NCBI GenBank assembly: GCA_022925895.1
Contig: JAKSYS010000019.1
Location: forward strand, 176,982 to 240,981
Length of the DNA stretch: 64,000 nucleotides
Direction: 5' to 3'
Origin: Fragilaria crotonensis
Taxonomy: Eukaryota; Bacillariophyta; Fragilariophyceae; Fragilariales; Fragilariaceae
The position numbers and the translations under genes were made by a program. Positions 1 to 10,100 of this stretch are shown in pieces; within the stretch, counting starts at the first letter, position 1, and each line of letters opens with the position of its first letter. The notes beneath the pieces are model-generated. The model worked only from the letters and a program-made list of their open reading frames with translations. It was not told the origin of the DNA and did not search any database.

Positions 1-2
1 AA

Positions 3-2489
3 GAACCGTCGCTGCAATTATCCTCGTATTGGGAATCTGGCGATTCCAGAAAGCTCTTCGCACCAAAGTTGTATTATGGCACTGATTGCGATGTTCGGAA
101 AGCTGTCATGGATCGAATTGAAAAATTGGAGATGGTTAACAGTATTGCTGCAGATTGGAGGACACTTGTAGATGGTGGCGATCAAGAGGATTTGTGTTCA
201 GAACACGACATCTTTATGATCAGGCATCGGAGCATGTACCTTGCATGTGCCTTGCGAAAATTTGTCGACGAGGCGAGCAAAACATCGAGGTGGACATGGC
301 AGCAATGTATCGAGTACTCAATTGGATTGATGAATGATGTCGGAGTTGAAAGCTACTCCCATTGGCGACCACTGGCAAGGTGGCACAGACGACTGGCCTA
401 CAGCCCGAAAGGCACCTTTATCAAATCACCTGTACCCAAAAATTGCTTGCCACCGTTCTTTATCGAGAATCCAGACGCAATGGATGCTTTCAGGAAACAT
501 GGAGTAAGCATTCTGAAAGAACTGTCGGTGGAAAGAATGCACACGTACGTGCTTGAAACATTGATTCCAACGATGATGGCAAGAGTTGAGCGAGGCATCG
601 AGGAGACTTCTGACAATTCGCAAGAAAATGACCTTGTTACACCGCCAGTGCTGGAGCTATCGCAAGAGACGAAGAGCTTCCTTCAAAGTTACCGTTTATC
701 TAAGATATCCATTGCCACAGTTGTTCGATGGATGCATGCCACGGGTTTCAGATACAAAAACCGCAGCAAGCATTATTTTGTTGATGGACACGAGAAGGCG
801 GAAACACTTGCTTATCGGCCTGTCTTCACAAAGCGATACATCGCTCATGAAGTTCAAGCTCATCGGTGGGTTCAGCTTAGTCTTGTAGCTTCTAAAATTC
901 TAGAGGCACAAGATTCGGTTGCAAAAACTGTGGCTATCATTACGTAGATCCTATCAGTAATGTTGAGATGGTGGAATATCACGTTGACGCCATTTCGAGT
1001 GAAGCAGTGGCGGATATAGTAGGGACGGCGTTCTTTGGAGCACACTTAAGCATACGACGGGACACAAGCAAGCCAATAGTCATCTTTGTCGGGCAGGACG
1101 AGGCCATCTTTAAGCAGTTCTCGTTTCTTTCAAAGATGTGGACAGGTCCCAAAGGCGAGCGTCCTCTCCTCCCCAAGGATGAAGGAGCGGGGTGATGATA
1201 TCATCATTTATCTGCAGGGAATATGGTTTGATCCAAGAATTAGATCAAAACACACTAGACTCGGTGAACGAGATACGGCAAGGAACGAGATATGCCGATG
1301 AAGAAGCAGCAATGGAAGTCTTAGGCTCTTCCCTTAAGCCCCTTCTATTAGCTGGCAAGTCGCCATTCCTAACATACTTCGACTACGGGGAAAACAAAGA
1401 GGGCTACTGGGATTATAATCACATGGTGCTACAGTTCGAAGATGTCGTTGATTGTCTAAAGGTTATGCATCCACAGGTCCATTTTGTATTTCTATTCGAT
1501 CATTCATCAGGACACGCAAAGCAGCGCCCCGATGGTCTCAATGCAGCTAAAATGAATAGATCATTTGGTGGAAAATGCCCAGTCATGCACCCGACTGTCA
1601 TTGAAAGGGAATCCGGCTTCCTCGGTCCATATGCACGTATCCTGGAGCCCGGCCAAACTCAGCGATTGACATTTACCGAAGTTGATGTTGGACCTTTCTG
1701 GATGATACCAAACGAACGCATTCTCAGTCGCCTTGATCAAGTCGATGGCGATCCGTCAAATGTCTCAAGAAACAAATCCGAATTAATCCTCGAACTACGT
1801 CGTCAAGGCATTAACACCAAAGGAAAGAACAAAAAAAGAACTGATCGCTATTTGTATCGACAAAAATATCCCGATCAATCGCGAAGTTCCTAAAATAAAG
1901 GAAGGTTGGGTGGGAAAGGCAAAGGGTTTGCTTCAGGTGTTGTGGGAGCGAGGATATATTGATATGAACAAGCTGTCAAGCTATACACTTACCGGCAGGA
2001 AGGATGAGCTCGGAAACGTGGACTTGAGCTTGAGTTTGCGCCATCTAATGGCGATGTGTTCTGATTTCTTGAACGAAGAAAGCATGATGGAGCATGTCGG
2101 AGCAAAAATTGGCGTGGAAGTCATGCTAACCCCCCAAGTGTCATGCCGAAATAGCAGGTGAAGGCGTTGAGTACATGTGGGCATGCAGCAAAGGTGCATA
2201 CCGCAATCTCACCTTAAAAGAAAAGAAAGGGAAGGAAAATTTCATGGCAGGCGTTAGATATTCTTTGTCGGAGAAAGTCCTTTCAATTGAACGCATTCGA
2301 AAATTTGCGAAACGAGCTCGTCAATATCTTCTTGCTTACCACGCCATTGATAGCGGGCAAGTCAGTGCTGAAATACAGCAAGACTGTGCAAAGTATGGTC
2401 CTGTTGCATTGGAGAAACTGCTTCGGGAGTTCAAAACACATCGATGTGTAATGGACTTCGATTTCAAGTTTGTGATGAATCCAGATTAG
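3..2489 (+). pseudogene. DDE-type transposase, 5'-truncated by window edge and frame-disrupted
   Basis: Five consecutive open segments in frames 3, 2, 1, 2, 3 together read as one transposase. They run about 3-925, 925-1190, 1192-1835, 1835-2133 and 2133-2489, and the first is open to the window edge. Diagnostic stretches are a YFVDGHE-like motif near 780, GQDE near 1093 followed by a PKDEG motif near 1175, and FDHSSGH near 1495. These suit a DDE endonuclease fold of a family I recall as common in diatom genomes. Each frame change falls at a homopolymer: A5 at 923-927, G4 at 1189-1192, A7 at 1831-1837 and C6 at 2130-2135. The gene may therefore be intact in the organism and broken only in this consensus. 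No terminal inverted repeat was found on the right. Exact superfamily is uncertain. Confidence 0.72.
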
Positions 2490-2612
2490 AAACCTCGATC
2501 CATTTGCGTTTGCGTAGACTTAGTATACTTTCTACGTCTGAACAAAAACATTGAATACTACGACCTACGTGGGGCTACCTCGTGTACCCAGAATATGCAT
2601 CCAGCCATAGTA

Positions 2613-2768
2613 CCGATTAGAATGCAAGGAAATGACGTCAAGCATGACGTCACAGTACTAACCCTTTCACGTGCTACATACGGTGATACAGTACTCCAGT
2701 AAGACAGTAACATATGGAGAGCACGCTGATTGGTACGGCTTGACGTCATTTCCTTGCATTCTAATCGG
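2613..2768. mobile_element. MITE-1, 156-bp element with 31-bp perfect terminal inverted repeats
   Basis: The left arm 2613-2643 and the right arm 2738-2768 are exact reverse complements over 31 bases. The interior resembles, in reverse orientation, the core of the element at 62550-62712. It carries three TGACGTCA palindromes (2633-2640, 2645-2652, 2741-2748). It lies about 440 bp upstream of the bL9 start codon. No clear target-site duplication is visible. It has no coding capacity, so if mobile it must depend on a transposase encoded elsewhere. Confidence 0.75.
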
Positions 2769-3208
2769 ATCCAAGTAGTAATCGTAGTACATACTACCGG
2801 TAGTCAAAAAATATTGCTGGTACAAGTAGATTTCACGCTACTGTAGTAAGAGTGGTACTGTACTACTTTGAGGAACTTGTACTGAACTCCGATCATGTGA
2901 GAGGTGAGAGCGTGAAGAAGATCTGATGAGTGGTCCGCGCCGGCGTATGTCATACTGGTACTACTCTACTACACCAAACCCTCACGTTTCGGCACCATGC
3001 TTCATGTTCACCGAATCCTGCAGGTTGATGTTACACAGTGTATTATGTGCGTAGAGTTCTACTAACGCGTGTCCTCGATTCAACTCACCTGCATTTATCG
3101 TCGCTGAAATCTCTGTATCATATCTGATCGAATTCGACAGAGAACACTCGACACTCCCTCTCAGCAACTGGTCGTCTCTGTCGGTGCCGTGCGAATTCCT
3201 AACATCAA
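2769..3208. other. Intergenic/promoter region of bL9
   Basis: There is no supported ORF. The segment holds GTAC- and TACTGTA-rich sequence around 2775-2890 and the presumed 5' untranslated region of the bL9 gene. No clear TATA box was identified. Confidence 0.4.
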
Positions 3209-3916
3209 ATGAAATCGTCTTTCATGATGTGGAACCAGGCTATCCTCCTCTTCGTCCTCATTCAATGTTCAAATGTTGTCGCGGCGCCGAGGATAACCCG
3301 AGCCTCGTTCGTCCCACCAGCCTCTCCTCGAATCGCCTCTTCTAGAGCTCCAACTTCCACAGTTGCTGGTGGTTATGGCTTGTGCGCAGATTCTAAGCTC
3401 TTTGCGAAGAAAAAGACTGTGGCTGCTGCTCCCAAGAAAGTTCAAGTTAAATTGTTGAAACACATTGCTGGAACAGGTCAGGCCGGTGACGTGATTATGG
3501 TGACACCAGCTTTCTTTAACAATAAGTTGCGACCGACGAAAAGTGCTGAGATAATTTCCGACGAGGAAGTCGCGAAGCAGAAAATTGAAGCAGAGAGAAG
3601 GCAAGCAGCGCTGGATGCTGCTGCTAATGCAGTTGTGAAAAACTTGGAGGAGTTTGTCTTGTCGATTCCGCGAAAGAGTGGCCCTGATGGGCAACTTTTT
3701 GGAGGAATCGGACCGAAGATTATCATGGAGGAGCTCGCGAAGCATATGCCTAATGACTTATGGAGTGAAAAGAATGTGAGAATCATTACCGTGACGGATG
3801 AAGAGGGAAACGCGTTGAAGGGAGACATCAAGCATTTGGGGAAGTTCAGTGCATCTATCAGTCTTACGAAAGACATTGTTGGCAAGGTGGCAATATCCAT
3901 TGTTGAAGAGTCGTAG
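3209..3916 (+). CDS. Plastid 50S ribosomal protein bL9, nuclear-encoded precursor
   Basis: This encodes a 235-residue protein. bL9 is a large-subunit protein that binds 23S rRNA near the L1 stalk base. Residues 1-26 form a hydrophobic signal peptide ending VVAAP, followed by ASFVPP, which resembles the ASAFAP cleavage motif of secondary-plastid preproteins. The mature part starts around residue 72 with a VKLLKHIAGTGQAGDVIMV stretch typical of the bL9 N-terminal domain. A charged linking helix follows near residues 115-145, then a C-terminal domain containing LFGGIGPKII. With roughly 70 residues of presequence, the mature size is close to bacterial bL9 (about 150). The first in-frame ATG (3209) gives the signal peptide, which supports this start. 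It is a single exon with no frame damage. Import into the plastid is inferred from the presequence. Confidence 0.86.
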   Translation: MKSSFMMWNQAILLFVLIQCSNVVAAPRITRASFVPPASPRIASSRAPTSTVAGGYGLCADSKLFAKKKTVAAAPKKVQVKLLKHIAGTGQAGDVIMVTPAFFNNKLRPTKSAEIISDEEVAKQKIEAERRQAALDAAANAVVKNLEEFVLSIPRKSGPDGQLFGGIGPKIIMEELAKHMPNDLWSEKNVRIITVTDEEGNALKGDIKHLGKFSASISLTKDIVGKVAISIVEES

Positions 3917-5099
3917 CTAGAAGGCGTCCGCGCCTTTGTTTATTGAATAGTTTTTTGTGAGAGCAGCACAATTGTTCGCGGTCAAAACGTAGAATGCTAA
4001 CGACGTCACTTCTTGTTTCGAAAGCTGAGGGATTTTTTACATGGTGTGCGATTCAGACAATCGATAATAAGTGAACGTTACAACCGCACTTGTTCTTGGA
4101 GGGTTCCAGAAGTCTTGGTGCATCGGGGTGCCGTTGCGGAGACGGATGCCAGGAGGAACCGGTGCCGCAAGTTGAAGCAGTTTTGCGAGATGCTCGATCC
4201 GTAGTTCTCGATATTTGTGCCATTCTCATATGAAGGTCCGGACGGGTGACGGAACATGGGCAAATGCATTGCCAGCACCTGTTCCCATGGCTAGAAGTAG
4301 GCTTTATTGGTGATGACTGCCCAGTGACGACCACATTATGTCCGCTCAACACAGGTGGCGTAGGGAGATCCATACTGCTCGACGAATTGCTTTATAGCCA
4401 CTTTTATTCACATATCTTCCTGTCAGGCAGCCATAGTGGATAGGCACACATGATATGAAAAGTAGTATTTATTACTTGGAGTAGAGATGAGCAGTTAGCA
4501 GGTCCCTGCTAACTTCGCAATACGTCCCCAATTGAACTCAAGGTCTACAGTGCGGAGTGCATGTAGTACTCGAGAACCAATACTTTAGTACTGGAGTATA
4601 TGATACTCGGCGAGACTCCAGAATCCATTCTGAGTTCTGAGAGAGAGGAGAGAGGATGAAGGAGTACTAGTACCATGTCCAAGCTAGTGCAATGAAAAGA
4701 GTAATAGCGGATACTGCATTTGCCTCTCGCAGTAATCGGAGCATGTAGATGACGGTCGGGTGGCCAGTGGCTCTGGAGTCTGGAGTCTGGAGTGGACAGT
4801 GGACGGTGGGAATCAAATTCTGTGTCAATGGCGAATCTGGCTACCGGTAGTCCCACACGAGCGCGTGCATTGGACAGACGGATCCAGGATCCAGTACAAT
4901 ATTGGAATACCAGGTACTGTAGTACCAGGTACACAAGTACTGTGCCTTATTGCTCTTGACGCGCTTTGCTCAATTGGAGCTCTATTCGATACTCGACGAC
5001 GTTCAGCGTGTTGAAGAACACACTTCTGGCGTCCCTGCTTATAGCATCGATTGGTTCAATTGTTCTCAACTTGTTCTAGCTCCTCTCCACTTACTGACG
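3917..5099. other. Intergenic region with no supported gene
   Basis: The segment has several short ORFs but none shows conserved protein character. At about 4768-4795 a CTGGAGT heptamer is repeated three times. The stretch 4545-4940 is rich in GTAC, TACTGTA and TAGTACT words, which recur in other intergenic spans of this window. The end of the interval should contain the promoter and 5' UTR of the CSN7 gene. Confidence 0.5.
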
Positions 5100-5873
5100 A
5101 TGGAACAACCGCGAATGCTAGACACAGATCATGCTCTTCAGCCATTGTTACAAATGGCAAAGGAATCGTCCAAGAACGTTGATACGAATCGCACTCTTGT
5201 CTTGAAAGCGCTGTCAGATCCAACGATTTTCTGTGGATTTGATCAAATCAAGGCAACATTGGAAATCACGGACGATCACGTGTTAGGCAGGACATTGGAC
5301 CTATTCTCCTACGGCACCTATTCAGAATATAAGAGTGCGGAACCTGGCCATTTCATCAGTTTTTCCGACGCCCATGTGTTCAAGCTTCGTCAACTTACGG
5401 TGCTGTCCCTCGTTCAAGAAGCGTGTTCGCAAGCATCATCTGCCATATCTTATGATGATTTGTCACACGCTTTGGATGTAAATAACCAAATCGATGTGGT
5501 GGAAGACGTATTGGTGTCCTGCATTTACGCAGGCGTGGTTGCGGGTCAGCTGTGCCAGAAGTCGAAAAGCTTCCTGCTCAGCTGCACCATGCCATACCGT
5601 TCTCGAGACGTTCCCCGCACCCAGACGAAAAACTTGTTGGATCGCTTAAAGCAATTTCGCAACCGACTCGACGAAACGCTCAACCATGTGCATGCAGCCA
5701 AACTGGAGGCGCAAATGCTGAAGGAGAGTCATGATGCCTTTTGGCGCCAGAATGAGGGCAACCAAAAGGCAGGAACAGCAGACCGCTTTGCTCTTCGTAC
5801 TCGAGACCGCCCAACAGTTCGTGCTTCCAACAAGCGTAGTCGCGGAGGGTTCGCTGATATCGGGCGATTCTAA
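5100..5873 (+). CDS. CSN7: COP9 signalosome subunit 7 (PCI-domain protein)
   Basis: From the ATG at 5100 this is a 257-residue PCI-domain protein, a usual length for CSN7. The open frame extends upstream to about 4950 but without an ATG. CSN7 is a scaffold subunit of the COP9 signalosome, which removes NEDD8 from cullin-RING ubiquitin ligases. The central LFSYGTYSEYK motif, then a KLRQLTVLSL helix and an IDVVEDVLVSCIYAGVVAGQL winged-helix segment, match the CSN7 PCI pattern. The C-terminal third is a charged, probably coiled region with a basic Arg/Lys-rich tail. Related PCI proteins (eIF3m, CSN8) are less likely given the YGTY motif and overall length. It is a single exon, with the Helitron inserted about 580 bp downstream. 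Confidence 0.82.
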   Translation: MEQPRMLDTDHALQPLLQMAKESSKNVDTNRTLVLKALSDPTIFCGFDQIKATLEITDDHVLGRTLDLFSYGTYSEYKSAEPGHFISFSDAHVFKLRQLTVLSLVQEACSQASSAISYDDLSHALDVNNQIDVVEDVLVSCIYAGVVAGQLCQKSKSFLLSCTMPYRSRDVPRTQTKNLLDRLKQFRNRLDETLNHVHAAKLEAQMLKESHDAFWRQNEGNQKAGTADRFALRTRDRPTVRASNKRSRGGFADIGRF

Positions 5874-6454
5874 AAAAACTGAGTTCGATGACTAAACCCT
5901 CACTATTACTCTCAATTCAATGTAGATATGATATTTCAGGCCTCTCCTTTTACATGCTTTATAAGGCCATTCTATTCCTTGCCATTCACTCTTACACCTA
6001 CCGATAGATCGATTCCGCAAGGGCGGGTCTCGCCTTCGTTTTGGTCGACGGCTTCTCGATGCCCAGCTGTGGTTTTGACAGCAATGTTCTCCGCGTTCAT
6101 ATGATCATAACATCATGACATCATAACTATCCTGCACGTGGGACATGGGACGCTGGGACTACGCGTACTGTACTCCGAATTCCGAATATGACACATTACT
6201 CTCTCTACTCTCTAGAGAGAGAAGAACTGTAGACTTGGAGAAGTAGCAGAAACAGTGCGTACCCTGTACCCTGTGTCGTACACGTGTTCCGGTAATGCCG
6301 AGATGCCGAGTACGAGTATCGTACCGAGTACAAGTACCATTTCACTCCACGGGTTCGGACACCAGTGACTCCTGATGACGTCAGTCAAAATCACTTTCGT
6401 TGAATGCCATACGAGTACTAGTACCTGATGATCTAATTCACCCAAGTACATATA
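5874..6454. other. Intergenic region between CSN7 and the Helitron
   Basis: There is no supported gene. A short CTCT-rich palindrome lies at 6200-6222 (TCTCTAGAGAGAG core), GTAC-type words are common at 6290-6345, and one TGACGTCA palindrome occurs at 6375-6382. The Helitron 5' end abuts at 6455. Confidence 0.45.
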
Positions 6455-6483
6455 TCCTACTCCTTTTTAAATTTGGTTTGTGC

Positions 6484-6505
6484 GTGTGTGTGTGTGTGTG
6501 TGTGT
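6484..6505. repeat. (GT)n microsatellite in the Helitron 5' region
   Basis: A run of about 11 GT units lies 29 bp inside the Helitron 5' end. The same position in the non-autonomous copy (minus strand, 56196-56257) carries about 31 units, so the run has expanded or contracted between copies. Confidence 0.9.
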
Positions 6506-6509
6506 CTGT

Positions 6510-7134
6510 TACGGAGTATGACCACTCTGGGGTATTGTTGTACTGTTACGTGGATTACATGTACTACAGGTCTACAGTACATAAATCGACGGTAATTTAT
6601 GTTGAAACGACAGTGTCTTACATTACTGTAGTACTGTACTGTAGGAATTCAAAGTTACTGGATGGAATAGTCATTGAATTCGTGGTGAACAGGTTGCATG
6701 ACAAATGCTACTGTAAAACATACCGTGCGATGAACTGCAATACTGGGGCATGAGCACAACACTGGGGGTACATACTGTGTACTCCTGTAGTAGCTTACGT
6801 TGGTACGTACTGTACCAGGATACTGCATACTGTAGAACAACATGTGACACTTCTGCCTCGGGTACGACGTATTGTACTGTACGTCTACTGGAATAGCATA
6901 CATTCGAAAAAACACAAGAAGCTTCGCCGGTCATTGTTTTAGCCCTAACAGCCGTGAAAAAGTTATTCCGACTCACTGACTTCCCATCGAAAAATAGCAT
7001 TACCGGAGGTAGGTTGCGCATTTTTTTCAATTTTTCAATAGAAGCCCCGCCGGGCTGGTCAATTCGTCTCCCATGAAGGAGAGTTGGTTACCTAATTAAT
7101 CTGTTACTTCAGTGCTAAGTACTTAGTGTACTAA
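6510..7134 (+). other. Helitron 5' non-coding leader
   Basis: About 620 bp lie between the microsatellite and the RepHel ATG. The first part, to about 6722, is conserved in the short Helitron copy at 55.9-56.3 kb and so probably contains sequences needed for mobilisation. The rest should hold the promoter of the Rep-helicase gene. No ORF here has protein character. Confidence 0.5.
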
Positions 7135-10100
7135 ATGTTCTCATTCGCTACCATTGATAATAACAGTTTGCAAAGAACTTCTTTCCAGCCAATCAGCATA
7201 TTTCTGCCATCATCTATGACGCCCAGTAAACGACCACCATCAACAAATCCACTTGCAATTGCAGCAAGGAAAAGGCGTGCCAAACTTCGTCTCCTGTCGC
7301 AAGAAGGTGGTGACACTGTGGCTGCTACTCAGATGGCTGCCATTGCCACCCAGGACCGGGAGCAGACACGACGTACACGTGCACAACATCTGCAGCGGTC
7401 TCAAGATGGTGACCCCGTGGCTGCCACTCAGATGGCTGCCATTGCCACCCAGAACCGAGAACAGACACGACGAACACGTGCACAACGTCTGCAGCGGTCT
7501 CAAGATGGTGACCCTGTGGCTGCCGCTCAGATGGCTGCCATCGCCATCCAGAACCGAGAGCAGACACAACGTACACGTGCACTACGTCTGCAGCGGTCTC
7601 AAGATGGTGACCCTGTGGCTGCCACTCAGATGGCTGCCATCACCATCCAGAACCGAGAGCAGACACGACGTACACGTGCACAACGTCTGCAGCGGTCTCA
7701 AGATGGTGACCCTGTGGCTGCCACTCAGATGGCTGCCATCACCATCCAGAACCGAGAGCAGACACGACGAACACGTGCACAACGTCTGCAGCAGTCTCAA
7801 GAAGGTGACCCTGTGGCTGCCACTCAGATGGCTGCCATTGCCACCCAGAACCGGGAGCAGACACAACGTACACGTGCACAACGTCTGCAGCGGTCTCAAG
7901 AAGGTGACGCTGTGGCTGCCACTCAGATGGCTGCCATTGCCACCCAGCACCGGGAGCAAACAAGACATACACGCCAAAGTCACCCACGCACCCATGGCGC
8001 AGGTTATTCATCTGCTCCTATCCCAGTCCGTCATGTACTTGGCCCATGCACATTTGAGTGTCAGGGATGCTCTGCTCTGCATTTTCAGGAAGAAACATCT
8101 GAAAGAGGCTTCTTTTCATCTTGCTGTGCCAAGGGCAAGGTATCTCTCCCACCTCTTGATCCCACACCAAATGTGTTGATAGAGCTTTTTCAAGAACCTG
8201 AAACATTCATGCCATTCATACGTGCCTACAACTCTGCCTTGAGTTTTGCCTCAATAGGCGTTAATGTGGATGATGGTTTGATTGATCGTACCCATGGAAT
8301 TTATACTTTTCGCATTCATGGCTCAATGTACCACCGGTTGGGATCATTGCTTCCAGCACCTGGACAGCATCCTGCATTTGCACAGTTATATTTTTATGAT
8401 ACTGAACATGAGGCAGACAATCGTTTACGTCATATGAATAAGTTGGACAAGCATACTGTTGAATCATTGCAGCAAATGATTCAGAATGAAAACCGTCTGT
8501 ATGGATTATTCAAGCAGGCTCTTGATGAGCAAACCTTGGTCAATAGTTCTGATGGCAATGATGTTGAATTGCCTGGCCACAATCTTGCAATGCATATCTT
8601 AGAGCAACCTGAATTGGACCACAGACGTTACAATCGTCCAAGTTCCAGTGAGGTGGCTGTGATACTTCCTGACCAAGGTTCAGGGAACCGCAATATTCGA
8701 GTACTGCATCATGGTGGAGTGATTCAATCCATCTCAGAACTGCATCCTGACTATTCTCCATTGGCCTATGTCCTTCTGTTTCCAACAGGGAGCCCACAAG
8801 GCTGGCATCCTGAAATGATGCAGACTGGTCCAAATGCTATGACTCCACCGTCTACAAAATTAACTTGCCTCATGCATGCTGCATTTCGTCTTTTTGTACG
8901 CCCTGCTCCTATGTTCTCCAATCACCTTCACCTTGCAGGAAAGCTGTTCCACCAATACATTGTAGACTGCTATGCCCAAGTGGAACAAGGTCGCCTTAAT
9001 TTCATCCGTCATAATCAACCAAAATTGCGTGCTGAACTATATCAAGGCATTGCAGATGCTGTTGCTGGAGAGGATGTGACTAACACACGACAGCTTGGGC
9101 GTCGAATTATTCTGCCTTCATCTTTCATTGGAAGTCCAAGGAACATGCACCAACTTTGTCAAGATGCATTGGCAATTGTGCGCCGAATGGGCAAGCCAGA
9201 TCTTTTTATTACAATGACAACCAATCCACAGTGGCCAGAAGTCATGGAAAATCTTCTTCCTGGACAAACTGCAAATGACAGACCAGATTTGGTGGCACGA
9301 GTGTTTCATCTCAAGTTCACAGAGATGATGAGTGATCTCCAGAAACGACAAGTGCTTGGAAGGGTTGTGGCTGCTATCTACACCATTGAATTTCAAAAGC
9401 GAGGATTGCCACATGCGCACATTCTGGTTATTCTGGCAGAAAATGACAAACCCCGTACAGAATCTGACATTGATTGTATCATTTCAGCTGAGATCCCTGA
9501 TGCATTGATAGATCCTGAGCTGCATGCAACTGTGAAGCGATGTATGTTGCATGGGCCCTGTGGCACCAAAGTTTCCCCAAATCGATGGCAAAGTCTGAAA
9601 TGTTGTAATAGTCCTACACACCACCCAGGTGAATGCACTGATAAGTATCCCCAGCCATTTCAAGATGAGACAACCCTCAATGATGATGGATTCCCTCAAT
9701 ATCATCGACGTGATGATGGAAGGACTGTGACTGTTCGAGGAGCCGAGTTGGACAACCGCTGGGTAGTGCCATACAATCGCTATCTTACCAAGAAGTATGA
9801 CTGCCACATCAACGTTGAGGTTTGCAACTCAGTGCAGGCTGTCAAATACCTCTACAAATATGTATACAAAGGCCACGACCGTGCTGCAGTCCAGGTTGGT
9901 GAAGATACTGATGAGGATGAGATCAACCTCTATCTTCAGGGACGTTATGTCTCTGCATCTGAGGCATGCTGGCGCCTCTTCAGTTTTCGTCTTCACACTG
10001 AAAAGCCAAATGTGATGCGCCTAATGTACCATCTTCCCAACCAGCAATCAGTTGTGTTTCAGGAAGATGAAACAGTTGATCAAGTACTTGCAAGGGGAGC

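Noticed and set aside
3269-3900. Two minus-strand ORFs opposite bL9 (158 and 140 residues)
   Set aside because: They are antisense shadows of the bL9 gene with no domain or start context of their own.
7294-7974. CRISPR-like repeat array
   Set aside because: Units are contiguous 99-bp coding repeats with no unique spacers, in eukaryotic DNA.
7253-8179. Long plus-strand ORF (308 residues) overlapping the Helitron gene start
   Set aside because: It is the shifted-frame reading of the 99-bp coding repeat. The repeat length keeps any frame open, and the RepHel frame has the real domains.
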